Positions 47,434 to 54,671 of a stretch of 64,000 nucleotides of DNA are shown in pieces; the stretch's first letter is position 1, and each line of letters opens with the position of its first letter. Under the pieces are notes generated by a model. The model worked only from the letters and a program-made list of their open reading frames with translations, was not told where the DNA came from and ran no database searches. The stretch is from Marinobacter salexigens. Lineage in GTDB: Bacteria > Pseudomonadota > Gammaproteobacteria > Pseudomonadales > Oleiphilaceae. A program made the position numbers and the translations under genes. The stretch lies in NCBI RefSeq assembly GCF_018860765.1, contig NZ_JAHKPV010000019.1, positions 598,293 to 662,292 of the forward strand. Reading direction: 5' to 3'.

Positions 47434-48606
47434 TTGAAACACCGTCTGTTAAATCAAATACCCGCCACCAGCACTCTGGCTTACTGCCTTGTGGCATTTG
47501 TTGCCATGGCAGGCCTTGCCTATATTAACTTCCTGCCCGGTGTCGTCAGTGCGCTGGCAGGTGGTATCGGATTCAGTGATGCTCAAGCCGGGCAGATCGT
47601 TGCACTGAACGGGTATGGCGGTCTGCTGGGCAGTGCCGTTGCAATCTTCCTGATATCCCGAGTGCCATGGCAATACGCCATGATGGCATGTCTGGCGCTG
47701 CTGACCGTCGCTGATCTGGGCACGGCCTGGGTGGCCAGCTACCCGATGCTCCTTGGCTGGCGTTTTGGCGCCGGCGTGCTGGGCGGGCTCTGTGTCGGTA
47801 CCGGGTTTGCAGTGATCGCGCGTTTGAACAACCCCGACCGAGCGTTCGGCTTACTTCTGTTCGTACAGTTCAGTCTGGGGTCTGTTGTTATCTACCTGTT
47901 GCCCGGTCTGGAAACCTCCCTAGGTGCCCACGCTGTGTTCTATGTGATGGCTGCTCTGGCTTTCGTGAGTCTAGTGCTTCTGCCGTTCTTGCCCGCCCTG
48001 CGCGCAAAAAGCACCTCAGCAGCACGAACCGGCCCACTGCCGGGCAACGCGGCGTTACTGCTGCTGGCGATTTTCGGCTATCAGGCTGCCGCCAGCGGGA
48101 TCTGGGCCTACGTGGGACTGATCGGTCGTGATGCCGGTCTGGCCGCCGAGACAGTCAGCCAGTATATCGCCGCCACCGGATTGCTGGGGCTGCTGGGCGC
48201 CATGCTCCCGGTGATCAGTGGTAACCGTTTTGGCCGGCTTTACTGGGTAACCGCTGGGATGGCCATGTCGATCGCAGCCGCAGTCCTGTTGAGCTATGCC
48301 CAGAGCACGGCACTTTACGTGGTGGCTATGGCGCTGCTGTTCTTCGCCTGGCCCGCGGTGCAGTCCTTCCTGCTGGCGGTCACCGCGGACATGGACGGCA
48401 CCGGGCGACTCTCTGCCTTTGCCGGCCTGATTGCCTATGTCGGGTTGGCCTCCGGCCCCTTGTTGGCCGCCAGCCTGCTTGGCAGCGGTAGCTTTGCAAT
48501 GATGCTCTACAGCTGTGCAGTGATCTTCTTCGCAAGCTTCCTGCTGCTGTTTCGCCCTCTTCAAGCCAGGGAAGCTCGGTTTGAAACGGTATCGCTCTCG
48601 AAATAA
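47434..48606 (+). CDS. MFS transporter
   Basis: About 390 residues and twelve hydrophobic segments of the major facilitator type (TLAYCLVAFVAMAGLAYINFLPGVV, GWRFGAGVLGGLCVGTGF). The TTG at 47434 has GGGGG six bases upstream and is preferred; a GTG at 47401 would add eleven residues without a binding site. It is first of three same-strand genes divergent from a LysR gene. Substrate unknown. Confidence 0.8.
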   Translation: MKHRLLNQIPATSTLAYCLVAFVAMAGLAYINFLPGVVSALAGGIGFSDAQAGQIVALNGYGGLLGSAVAIFLISRVPWQYAMMACLALLTVADLGTAWVASYPMLLGWRFGAGVLGGLCVGTGFAVIARLNNPDRAFGLLLFVQFSLGSVVIYLLPGLETSLGAHAVFYVMAALAFVSLVLLPFLPALRAKSTSAARTGPLPGNAALLLLAIFGYQAAASGIWAYVGLIGRDAGLAAETVSQYIAATGLLGLLGAMLPVISGNRFGRLYWVTAGMAMSIAAAVLLSYAQSTALYVVAMALLFFAWPAVQSFLLAVTADMDGTGRLSAFAGLIAYVGLASGPLLAASLLGSGSFAMMLYSCAVIFFASFLLLFRPLQAREARFETVSLSK

Positions 48607-48662
48607 CTGGCCACAATCCAAAACTCCGATTCGTTCAATTTCCAAACAATCCATCAAAGAAG

Positions 48663-49229
48663 ATGACCAACATGATCCGATATCTTTTAAACAGAATGCT
48701 GATGACTATGCACCGGCGCTACGACTACGACGTTCGCTACATGCAGGAAATCCTGCAAACCGACCTACCGGCTTTTCTAAAGTACCTGGGCTTTCAGATA
48801 ATGGCCTCCCATTCCGGGAATATGCCTGCGGAGCAACTGTTTGCCACCAGAATACGCGCCATCATTTGGGACGATTGCGGGCCCTGCACACAACTGGTGG
48901 TGAACATGGCACTGGAGGCCAAGGTGAGCCCGGATCGGGTCCGCGCCATAGTGGATCTGGACCTAGACAACCTACCCGAGAACACTGCCCTGGTGGTTCG
49001 CTTTACCGAGTTGGTGCTGGCCCACAACCCGGAAGCGGGCGAATTGCGGGAACAGATCCGCGCCCTTTGGGGTACCAAAGGGTTGATCGCCATCGCCTAC
49101 AGTATCAGCTCCTCCCGGGTCTACCCGGCGTTAAAATACACTCTCGGGTACGGACATGCCTGCAGCCGCGTACAGGTTGACGATCACACTCTGGTACCCA
49201 GCCGGTCGACGGAGTCACAGCATGGTTAA
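48663..49229 (+). CDS. Carboxymuconolactone decarboxylase/AhpD-like protein
   Basis: A 188-residue helical protein. The stretch ATRIRAIIWDDCGPCTQLVVNMALEAKV near residue 60 has the CxxC pair of AhpD-type proteins, which act as disulfide reductases or lactone decarboxylases. It comes between the MFS gene and a membrane protein gene that overlaps it by eight bases. The substrate is unknown. Confidence 0.72.
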   Translation: MTNMIRYLLNRMLMTMHRRYDYDVRYMQEILQTDLPAFLKYLGFQIMASHSGNMPAEQLFATRIRAIIWDDCGPCTQLVVNMALEAKVSPDRVRAIVDLDLDNLPENTALVVRFTELVLAHNPEAGELREQIRALWGTKGLIAIAYSISSSRVYPALKYTLGYGHACSRVQVDDHTLVPSRSTESQHG

Positions 49230-49623
49230 GCAACTGATTACCGGGACGGCCGTGGTGCTTGGGCTGGCCTCGCTTACGAACGGCTTTTTTATGCTGGTCG
49301 CGCCTGAATCCTGGTATTGGACCGTGCCCGGTGTGCCGGTGAGGGGATCATTCAATCAGCACTTTGTTAGGGACATCGGAATCCAGTACCTGCTGATGGG
49401 CGTGGCTTTTATCTATGGCGCCGCGAACAGCCGCCATCGACTATTGCTGTGGTGGCTACCCACCGCCTGGCTGGTCGGCCACGCATTCTTCCACGTATGG
49501 GAAGTCGCAGTGGGCTTGTGTGGCCCCAAATACCTGCTCGTAGACTTTGCCGGGGTGACCTTGCCAGCGCTGATAGGTTTTGGTTTGGTTTATGGTCACT
49601 ACCGGGTAAGGGGGAAAGAGTAA
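49222..49623 (+). CDS. Four-helix membrane protein of unknown function
   Basis: A 133-residue protein with four hydrophobic segments and a conserved-looking PESWYWTVPGVPVRGSFNQHFVRDIG loop. ATG at 49222 has CGGAG seven bases upstream and overlaps the AhpD-like gene by eight bases, so they are co-translated. A longer frame to 49156 is not needed. No known family recognised. This is the last chromosomal gene before the integron array. Confidence 0.68.
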   Translation: MVKQLITGTAVVLGLASLTNGFFMLVAPESWYWTVPGVPVRGSFNQHFVRDIGIQYLLMGVAFIYGAANSRHRLLLWWLPTAWLVGHAFFHVWEVAVGLCGPKYLLVDFAGVTLPALIGFGLVYGHYRVRGKE

Positions 49624-49859
49624 CCAGCCACTCTGGTTAGAATGTTGATGGCACTGGCATGTAGGAATAGCGAACAACCTACTTGCCAAAGACCATGTCG
49701 CGGATGGGATCAGGTACCGGTGCCATTTCAACCGGTGCTCCCATTACGGGACAGCCTGATAGTCATTCGATTTTGCTAACCAGTTTTGTGGCTCTCCTGC
49801 CTGTCGCAGAAAGCTTGTGAACCGCGATAAACTCCCTTGGACCGCCGATTCCATTGCTT

Positions 49860-50315
49860 TCAGGTGCTGCCACCATAGTAAGACCTTAACACCCGATGAC
49901 GATGCCTGAAGATGAAGCGGTAAACAGGTGCTAGAACATATGCCAGCATCGGCAACCTGCACTGGAACTCGACGGTATCTGTGATCTGGGGCAACCCCTC
50001 ATTTACCTTGATGTCTCGACGATGGTGCCACACCCTATTAATTATAGAGCTCGACGACTCCGAAAAACCCCGTTGGCGATCAACGGAGTTAAAAGAGAAT
50101 GTGTGCCGATCGATGGGAAGGATGCCGAAAAGGAGTATCCAGCTTGAGAAGAGCACCTTGCCCGTAGGCCATTCAAAGATCGGCTTACTTGACCATTCCG
50201 AGGGTGCCGTCATGCAGATAATAGGACTCAATTCCCTATTCACACCCTTCATGGTGAGAAGCTCATCGATATCTTCGGGACTGATTTTCAGATTGCTCGA
50301 TACTTCAAATTTCAC
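49860..50315 (-). CDS. SRPBCC-like protein, possibly frameshifted
   Basis: A 151-residue protein from a GTG at 50315 with GGAAG upstream. The design (start KFEVSSNLKISPEDIDELL, middle LFGILPIDRHTFSFNSVDR, end RLPMLAYVLAPVYRFIFRHRHRVLRS) resembles SRPBCC (START-like) ligand-binding proteins that end in a RHRQRRW-type helix. The minus-strand frame that would continue this helix (WWQHLKAMES) lies one frame off and runs to 49744, so a frameshift near 49880 is possible. It is the most distal gene of the cassette region; no clear attC follows it. Confidence 0.5.
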   Translation of the reverse strand: MKFEVSSNLKISPEDIDELLTMKGVNRELSPIICMTAPSEWSSKPIFEWPTGKVLFSSWILLFGILPIDRHTFSFNSVDRQRGFSESSSSIINRVWHHRRDIKVNEGLPQITDTVEFQCRLPMLAYVLAPVYRFIFRHRHRVLRSYYGGST

Positions 50316-50331
50316 TGACGTCTTCCGTGAC

Positions 50332-50392
50332 AGTTAAAGCCAACAAGAAGCGGCGACCCGACAGGGGCGTCCGGTTGACTGCCTTGATACTG
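50332..50392 (-). repeat. Degenerate attC site (most distal)
   Basis: The middle (CGACCCGACAGGGGCGTCCG) closely matches the attC at 63467. The outer cores are broken: AAAG replaces AACG on the left and TTGATA replaces TTGTTA on the right. It should be inactive. Confidence 0.6.
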
Positions 50393-50466
50393 ATTGAGCC
50401 TTCTCCCCAGCCCGGCGGTTACCCGCTAAGCTGGAAGGCGACCAAGCACAACAAGGGAGAAGACTC

Positions 50467-50571
50467 ATTAACTTTTACCATAGCACTCACCGTCATTATT
50501 GTGGAATCGATCTACACGCTCGCAGTCTGTACGTCTGCATCCGGGAGAATATTATCGGCTATACGCTGAGG
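50467..50571 (+). pseudogene. N-terminal remnant of an IS110/IS1111-type transposase
   Basis: In the frame from 50467 the plus strand encodes INFYHSTHRHYCGIDLHARS then LYVCIRENIIGYTLR before running into an attC-like site. The YCGIDLHAR motif, with the first catalytic Asp of the DEDD set, and its place near the N-terminus are typical of IS110/IS1111 transposases. AGGGAGAAG lies upstream and the expected ATG reads ATT. Only about 35 of some 330-350 residues remain. Some IS1111 elements are known to target attC sites, which fits this position. Confidence 0.68.
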
Positions 50572-50578
50572 ATAAGTA

Positions 50579-50662
50579 CTCATACGCCGCCAGCATGCGG
50601 GGCTTTGAAGTGGAGGCGAAGCCGCAACGGAAAAGGCGTCACCGTGCCTGACTTGGTTATGA
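50579..50662 (-). repeat. attC site with damaged left core
   Basis: The right core GTTATGA (50656-50662) is intact. On the left CATACGCC stands where other sites have TAACGCC, so the AAC triplet is lost. The inner part CCAGCATGCGG and its relatives match the sites at 52492 and 53643. Confidence 0.65.
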
Positions 50663-50665
50663 GCT

Positions 50666-51022
50666 TTACTCAAAACCGTAATCATCGGTGAATAAGTCCA
50701 TCTTGCTGGTCACGTACTCCATAATTTCGTCATATTTGGCCTCTTCGATCTTTCCGGCTACTACAAAACAAAAGAGGTATGAGGAAACATAATGGAACTT
50801 ATACTGATCCTTTGACCGTTCATCACAGACCCAATCCCTTTGTACCTGCTCTTCATTCTCATCCACCATCTCCTGAATTAGAGCAGCATTGTTCATGTTG
50901 TTTCTTTTGGAGTAGATCAGCGGCGCAATCATGTAGAGGTTTTGAGCATGAATTTCGCCAATCCTCTCCGCTTCCAAGGCCTCCGCCAGAGAGACTTCTG
51001 CTTCCTTAAGCCATTTCTTCAT
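50666..51022 (-). CDS. Cassette gene: hypothetical acidic protein
   Basis: A 118-residue, helical, acidic protein (MKKWLKEAEVSLAEALEAER, ending DLFTDDYGFE). No family recognised and no membrane segment or signal. It lies directly upstream of an attC on the coding strand, as expected of a cassette gene. The ribosome binding site is weak. Confidence 0.6.
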   Translation of the reverse strand: MKKWLKEAEVSLAEALEAERIGEIHAQNLYMIAPLIYSKRNNMNNAALIQEMVDENEEQVQRDWVCDERSKDQYKFHYVSSYLFCFVVAGKIEEAKYDEIMEYVTSKMDLFTDDYGFE

Positions 51023-51237
51023 GTTTATCTGGGACCCTTATGGCGCATAATCGGGATAGGGATGCACCTCACGATGTCCCTCCTCCCACATTACCGGGCA
51101 TACGGATCACGTACCACGGCGATTCAGTGACTTGATTCAATCCGTTACCGTACTGCCAGCTCCCCCCTCTGTCAGCCTAGTTGTCCAGTTGGCGATTTCG
51201 CCTGAATTTCATTAGTTGGGGCGGCATGGGAGCATTC

Positions 51238-51439
51238 ATGCCACGTTATTCCGAAGAACGTAAAGCCGCCGTATTGAAGAAGTTGTTGCCTCCGCAGAAC
51301 CGAAGTGTGGTGTCGACAACAAGGAATGCCCGTACCAGGTAATCGTAAAACCGGCGAAGACTGGGGCACCCACGAAGCTGAGCGTGAAGCCGCAGCCATA
51401 AAGGGCGAGCGAAGCGAGCCCACAATCTTTTGTGGGTAG
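51238..51439 (+). pseudogene. Degraded IS3-family transposase OrfA with internal deletion
   Basis: The plus strand encodes MPRYSEERKAAVLKKLLPPQ then NRSVV (51238-51312), a typical OrfA start, and in a different frame from 51317 QQGMPVPGNRKTGEDWGTHE, a later part of the same kind of protein. The helix-turn-helix between them is missing, so the gene has an internal deletion and frameshift. It is on the strand opposite to the cassettes and bears no relation to the intact IS3 element at 60890. Confidence 0.65.
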
Positions 51440-51503
51440 TACACCAAAATCTAGGTGATAATTAATATCATTTAGATTGACGCGCCCACACTGCACTGAT
51501 ATT

Positions 51504-51516
51504 GTTATGTTATAAC
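51504..51516 (+). promoter_or_regulatory. Zur-like operator upstream of rpmE2
   Basis: GTTATGTTATAAC matches the gammaproteobacterial Zur core GTTATANTATAAC at all but one fixed position, with further AT symmetry outside it. It lies about 20-30 bases ahead of rpmE2, so Zur would repress the pair when zinc is plentiful. Judged by eye. Confidence 0.65.
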
Positions 51517-51538
51517 ATATGATTTAGAGGTAATGATT

Positions 51539-51790
51539 TTGAAACCCAATATTCACCCTGACTATCAAAAAGTCGTTTTCCACGATACCTCAGCCGATAC
51601 ATATCTTTTGGTGGGCTCAACAATAAAAACCGAGCGCACCATCGACTACAAAGGAAAAGTGTACCCCTATGTCGCTATTGAAATTTCAAGCGTTTCGCAT
51701 CCGTTTTATACAGGCGAACAACGAGTAACGAAGAAAGATGGTCGTGTTTCTAAATTCAAAAATCGTTTTGGGAACAGGGGGATTAAATAA
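51539..51790 (+). CDS. rpmE2: Zinc-independent ribosomal protein L31 type B
   Basis: About 83 residues, matching type B L31: [20 protein letters not shown], then [29 protein letters not shown]. It has no cysteine, unlike the zinc-binding L31, and replaces it on the ribosome when zinc is short. The TTG at 51539 with AGAGG eight bases upstream gives the family start; an ATG at 51533 lies too close to the binding site but cannot be ruled out. Opposite in strand to surrounding cassettes. Confidence 0.9.
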   Translation: MKPNIHPDYQKVVFHDTSADTYLLVGSTIKTERTIDYKGKVYPYVAIEISSVSHPFYTGEQRVTKKDGRVSKFKNRFGNRGIK

Positions 51791-51930
51791 TGAAAGTACT
51801 AAGTTTTCTAAAAACTGCAAAAAACCGCCACCCCGACTGCCAAATAGTAAAACGCCGTGGTCGTCTTTATGTGATTTGTAAATCAAATCCGAGGTTCAAA
51901 GCTGTGCAAGGAAAAAGCAATAATCGATAG
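51790..51930 (+). CDS. rpmJ2: Zinc-independent ribosomal protein L36 type B
   Basis: A 46-residue protein, [20 protein letters not shown] then [20 protein letters not shown], close to E. coli YkgO. It lacks the N-terminal cysteine pair of zinc-binding L36. The ATG overlaps the rpmE2 stop (TAATG), so the two are translationally coupled and share the Zur-like control. Confidence 0.9.
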   Translation: MKVLSFLKTAKNRHPDCQIVKRRGRLYVICKSNPRFKAVQGKSNNR

Positions 51931-51974
51931 CAGTTTGTAGCCACATGCTGGCGGCCAACGGGTGGAGGGCGACA

Positions 51975-52077
51975 GCAAACGATCAAGGGTGCCGATGGAG
52001 TAATCTGTCGCGGCTTTTTGCGCTTCTTTGCAAAAGAAGCGACAGATTATGGAATCAGGTAGAGCGCCTTGTTAATT
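51975..52077 (-). repeat. Long attC-like site
   Basis: The right core GTTAATT (52071-52077) is intact and supplies the stop of the next gene. A long palindrome (AATCTGTCGC near 52002 and its complement near 52038) with an inner hairpin resembles Vibrio-type long attC sites. The left core is less certain; AAC at 51978 is my best guess. Confidence 0.55.
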
Positions 52078-52482
52078 GGATACCTCAATGTACCACTTAG
52101 GCTTGATACGCCCGAAATCCCGGCGGACGTTTGATTTCAGTGCCTTTTTGGAATCCAGCACCTTTACCTCGCCGTCCTCTCTGACAAACACAACCCAATG
52201 CCAGAATTTTTTGCCCTGTTCCGTACGCCATTTAATGGCCATAAGAGCTTTGTCTGGAAGGCGCTCCCAAGACTCGAATGGTGTTTCATTGGGCGACACC
52301 GAGATACCGAATTCCCCCAGAAGTTTCCGGACGTGCGCAGTCTCCGACCAGAGGGATGTATCTGCGGCGTAGACGCCCAGAGCGTTCGCCTTTCGCTTGG
52401 CCTCGGCATAGCTGACACCCGCGAGAGCAGCGCTTGCAGCAATACCGCAGCCAGTTGCTTCTTCCTGAATGACTGGTTCCAT
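52072..52482 (-). CDS. Cassette gene: C39-like cysteine peptidase fold protein
   Basis: About 136 residues from the ATG at 52482. EEATGCGIAASAALAGVSYAEAK has the catalytic-type Cys at residue 12, KFWHWVVFV the His and VLDSKK the Asp, in the order of papain-like C39 peptidases. It lacks transporter domains. It could be a stand-alone peptidase or an inactive fold. The frame extends upstream to 52596, but that part is attC sequence. The TAA stop is formed by the attC core. Confidence 0.65.
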   Translation of the reverse strand: MEPVIQEEATGCGIAASAALAGVSYAEAKRKANALGVYAADTSLWSETAHVRKLLGEFGISVSPNETPFESWERLPDKALMAIKWRTEQGKKFWHWVVFVREDGEVKVLDSKKALKSNVRRDFGRIKPKWYIEVSN

Positions 52483-52491
52483 GTCTCTACC

Positions 52492-52576
52492 AATTAACGC
52501 CTGCCAGCATGCGCGGCTGCGGAATGGAGGCGAAACCGCAATGCAGTAGGTGTCGCCGTGACTGGCCTTGTTAGCA
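52492..52576 (-). repeat. attC site
   Basis: Cores AATTAAC (52492-52498) and GTTAGCA (52570-52576) bound an 85-base site with inner CCAGCATGCGCGG and imperfect palindromes. It belongs to the same subgroup as the sites at 50579, 53643 and 63978. Confidence 0.8.
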
Positions 52577-52577
52577 T

Positions 52578-52961
52578 CTAGTGCTCCTCGGCCCATTTCC
52601 CGTCAACGTTAATAATCTTGCACGGATGTTCAGCTTCGTGTCTTCTATTATTTCTTTGACAATCTATCAAAGAGTTCTCTATCGCGTGCTTTATCGACGT
52701 TCTGTTGGACTTCCAAGACCAAGCACCAACATCGGATTGAGCAAAAGCCTTGTGTTCAGTGGCATGGACATATTCCTCCCGATACGACTTTAAGGCTTGA
52801 TTCGTCATTATCGCGGCCTCTCCAACAGCCTTTTGCTCAAAAGACGGCTCGACGGTTCCGGTTCCGGTTTCGCTTGTGCTCGTTGCTAAAGGAATTGGCT
52901 TTTCATAGGTTGCACATCCAACCAGCAAAGCACTAAATACGATGAGGATTCCTGATCTCAA
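52578..52961 (-). CDS. Cassette gene: putative lipoprotein
   Basis: About 127 residues from a TTG at 52961 with AAGGAG six bases upstream. MRSGILIVFSALLVGC has a lipobox LVGC with Cys16. The rest is hydrophilic with a Cys pair (LIDCQ and HPCKI). Upstream extension of the frame to 53045 runs into the next attC. Function unknown. Confidence 0.66.
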   Translation of the reverse strand: MRSGILIVFSALLVGCATYEKPIPLATSTSETGTGTVEPSFEQKAVGEAAIMTNQALKSYREEYVHATEHKAFAQSDVGAWSWKSNRTSIKHAIENSLIDCQRNNRRHEAEHPCKIINVDGKWAEEH

Positions 52962-52979
52962 GTCTGACTCCTTGATTGA

Positions 52980-53108
52980 TGCTAACGCCCAATTAAGGGG
53001 TGAACAACGCCTCCCCCCAAACCTAAAGCATTGTGCCATAAACACTAAATTTGAAGTAGAAGCAAAAATTCCAAGCGTTGTGAACCCCTCTTAAATTGAT
53101 TGTTATGA
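52980..53108 (-). repeat. Long attC-like site
   Basis: Left core GCTAAC (52981-52986) and right core GTTATGA (53102-53108) bound about 129 bases. GGGGTGAACAACGC near 52998 and GCGTTGTGAACCCC near 53085 form the outer arms of a large imperfect palindrome, as in Vibrio repeat-type attC sites. Confidence 0.75.
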
Positions 53109-53114
53109 GCGGGG

Positions 53115-53618
53115 TTAAGATTGCGATTTGACGTACTTCTTAACCTTTTTCATAGCCATTTGACGCTTAAGTGGCGAAAGATAGTCGATAAACAAGTTAC
53201 CCGATAAATGATCTATTTCGTGCTGCATTACGATGGCTAGAAACTCATCACTTTCGATGGTTATTGGCTTACCTTCGCGATCTAAAGCAGACACAACAAC
53301 TGAAGTAAAACGCTCTACGTCCGCATAGTAATCAGGAACTGATAAACAACCTTCTTGACCCAATGCTTTATCCGAGCCACTAACCACTTCTGGGTTAACC
53401 AAAATTAACGGTTCATCTTGACTTTCTGAAAGGTCGATAATAACAACAGCCTCTTTACGACCAACTTGAGTCGACGCCAAACCGATACCATTGTCAGTCG
53501 CATATAGCGTTTCCAACATATCGTCTATTAATGTTTGTACCGTCGTAATATCTTGCACCTTTTCCGCTTTGACCTTAAGCCTTGGATCCGGTGCAGTCAG
53601 AATTTCTAAAACTGCCAT
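53115..53618 (-). CDS. def: Cassette gene: peptide deformylase
   Basis: A 167-residue deformylase, which removes the formyl group from new proteins. Motif I reads GIGLASTQVG (usually GIGLAAPQ), motif II EGCLSVP with the metal Cys, and motif III VMQHEIDHLSGNLF with both His ligands and the Glu. All catalytic residues are present, so it should be active. AAGGAAAAT precedes the ATG. No fmt gene adjoins it, unlike the housekeeping def, so this is an extra copy carried in a cassette, possibly giving actinonin-type resistance (inference). Confidence 0.92.
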   Translation of the reverse strand: MAVLEILTAPDPRLKVKAEKVQDITTVQTLIDDMLETLYATDNGIGLASTQVGRKEAVVIIDLSESQDEPLILVNPEVVSGSDKALGQEGCLSVPDYYADVERFTSVVVSALDREGKPITIESDEFLAIVMQHEIDHLSGNLFIDYLSPLKRQMAMKKVKKYVKSQS

Positions 53619-53642
53619 ATTTTCCTTCTAATTCTTGGAAGC

Positions 53643-53726
53643 TCATAAAGCTTGCAGCATGCGCGCCTACGCAATGGAGCCGAAGGCGCAATGTAGTAGG
53701 CGTCGCCGTGCCTGCATTGGTTAAAA
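53643..53726 (-). repeat. attC site with mutated left core
   Basis: The right core GTTAAAA (53720-53726) is intact, but the left reads CATAAAG where the twin site at 63978 reads TTAACG: AAC has become AAA. Inner sequence GCTTGCAGCATGCGCG equals that of the window-end site. Confidence 0.72.
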
Positions 53727-53733
53727 CCTACCA

Positions 53734-54222
53734 TCAGGAACCTCCGGGGTTAGCCAGCCGCACCGCAACGTTGTTGTGTTGCGATCCAGTTTTATTCTCA
53801 TGTTTTGAGCCGAAAAGATTGACCCACTGCCCCTGAACCAACACCAACTCTCCGTTGCCAGCACTGCTCCCATTGCTTGTAGTGTAATTGCCAGCATAGT
53901 TGAACTGAAATTGGTCGGACGAGCCCATGATTGGCTTGAGTTCATAACCTATGGACAACTCACTGGAAGAGGCAAAGCCTTTATCCTTGCTTGATACGCT
54001 AACCCTTAAAAGTCTCGATTCTTCCAGAAAGCTTGGCAATAAATCAGAGGGTAAGCTATCCGATTGTGTAGCCTGACACTCACAATACCGAACCTCCAAC
54101 ACCAGCGGTTTATTGGCGAGATAGTCTTCAGGAGCCGAGTTGTCGGCAAGAGCAATGCTAGGAATCAAGGATAGAAAGAGCAGATTAACCCGCAGAGTAA
54201 TTTGTGTTGCGATCCGTTGCAT
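53734..54222 (-). CDS. Cassette gene: secreted hypothetical protein
   Basis: A 162-residue protein with a signal peptide (VNLLFLSLIPSIALA, cleavage near residue 26). The mature part has one Cys pair (YCEC) and a beta-rich C-terminal half (FQFNYAGNYTTSNGSSAGNG, LVLVQGQWVNLFG) that looks like a periplasmic assay of the ABC-type pilus or secretin-associated proteins, but no family was recognised. AGGAGGTCAC gives a strong ribosome binding site. The next gene upstream is separated by a collapsed attC. Confidence 0.66.
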   Translation of the reverse strand: MQRIATQITLRVNLLFLSLIPSIALADNSAPEDYLANKPLVLEVRYCECQATQSDSLPSDLLPSFLEESRLLRVSVSSKDKGFASSSELSIGYELKPIMGSSDQFQFNYAGNYTTSNGSSAGNGELVLVQGQWVNLFGSKHENKTGSQHNNVAVRLANPGGS

Positions 54223-54241
54223 GTGACCTCCTGTATTTACG

Positions 54242-54260
54242 TTTTAACAGCTTGTTATAT
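54242..54260 (-). repeat. Collapsed attC: both cores, no stem
   Basis: TTTTAAC (54242-54248) and GTTATAT (54254-54260) are separated by only five bases. A working attC has 50 or more bases between them to fold, so this looks like an internal deletion. The TAA stop of the next gene still falls in the core. Confidence 0.6.
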
Positions 54261-54575
54261 TTTGCTGGCTTCCGGCTCTCGCCCGCCACGCAGAACCAAA
54301 TATAGCAGCGGTCCAGCAGATAAAAACACCGCTGTTACAACGAAGAACGGAATGAGATAGCCCAGCCCTTTGCCACGGCTTTTGCCATCCTGGTATATCC
54401 AAACACACGCCAAAGCAGCGAGAATGTAGAGGTCAATGACAACCTGGGCTGTGTCCGGGCTGGACATGAGCTGAACGCCAAAAGCTAAAAGCGACTGCTC
54501 TGCGCCGGCCATTACCCAAAAGGTAAAGCCCATGAACAGACAGAGAATGATTAGGGGTAAAGTCGATACTCTCAT
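54255..54575 (-). CDS. Cassette gene: membrane protein
   Basis: A 106-residue protein with three or four hydrophobic segments: STLPLIILCLFMGFTFWVMA, VVIDLYILAALACVWIYQDG, and LGYLIPFFVVTAVFLSAGPL. The DLYILAALACVWIYQDGKSRG region recalls small DUF2834-type proteins, uncertainly. No enzyme motif. It may form a two-gene unit with the downstream secreted protein. Confidence 0.62.
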   Translation of the reverse strand: MRVSTLPLIILCLFMGFTFWVMAGAEQSLLAFGVQLMSSPDTAQVVIDLYILAALACVWIYQDGKSRGKGLGYLIPFFVVTAVFLSAGPLLYLVLRGGREPEASKI

Positions 54576-54601
54576 GATCTTCCTTGATTGAGGTTTAAGA
54601 A

Positions 54602-54671
54602 ATATAACGCCAAGATCACTCGCTTTTGAAAGCGCTAGCTTTTAAAAGTCGAGTGCATCGTCTTGTTGTAC
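54602..54671 (-). repeat. attC site
   Basis: Cores ATATAAC (54602-54608) and GTTGTAC (54665-54671), 70 bases. CACTCGCTTTTGAAAGCG and AGCTTTTAAAAGTCGAGTG form the arms. Confidence 0.75.

Noticed and set aside
48055..48657. 200-codon minus-strand frame across the MFS gene
   Set aside because: Antisense shadow of GC-rich membrane protein codons; product is Gln/His-rich low-complexity sequence.
48581..49180. 199-codon plus-strand frame over the AhpD-like gene
   Set aside because: Overlaps the CGPC protein in another frame and its product looks random.
49624..49859. attC for the most distal cassette gene
   Set aside because: An AACCAG...CTGGTT hairpin follows the operon and AACs occur, but no paired cores with a foldable middle were found.
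50327..50569. 80-codon plus-strand frame
   Set aside because: Runs across a degenerate attC; the transposase-like protein in this interval is in another frame.
51172..51496. Minus-strand frames over the IS3 remnant
   Set aside because: Antisense to recognisable transposase fragments.
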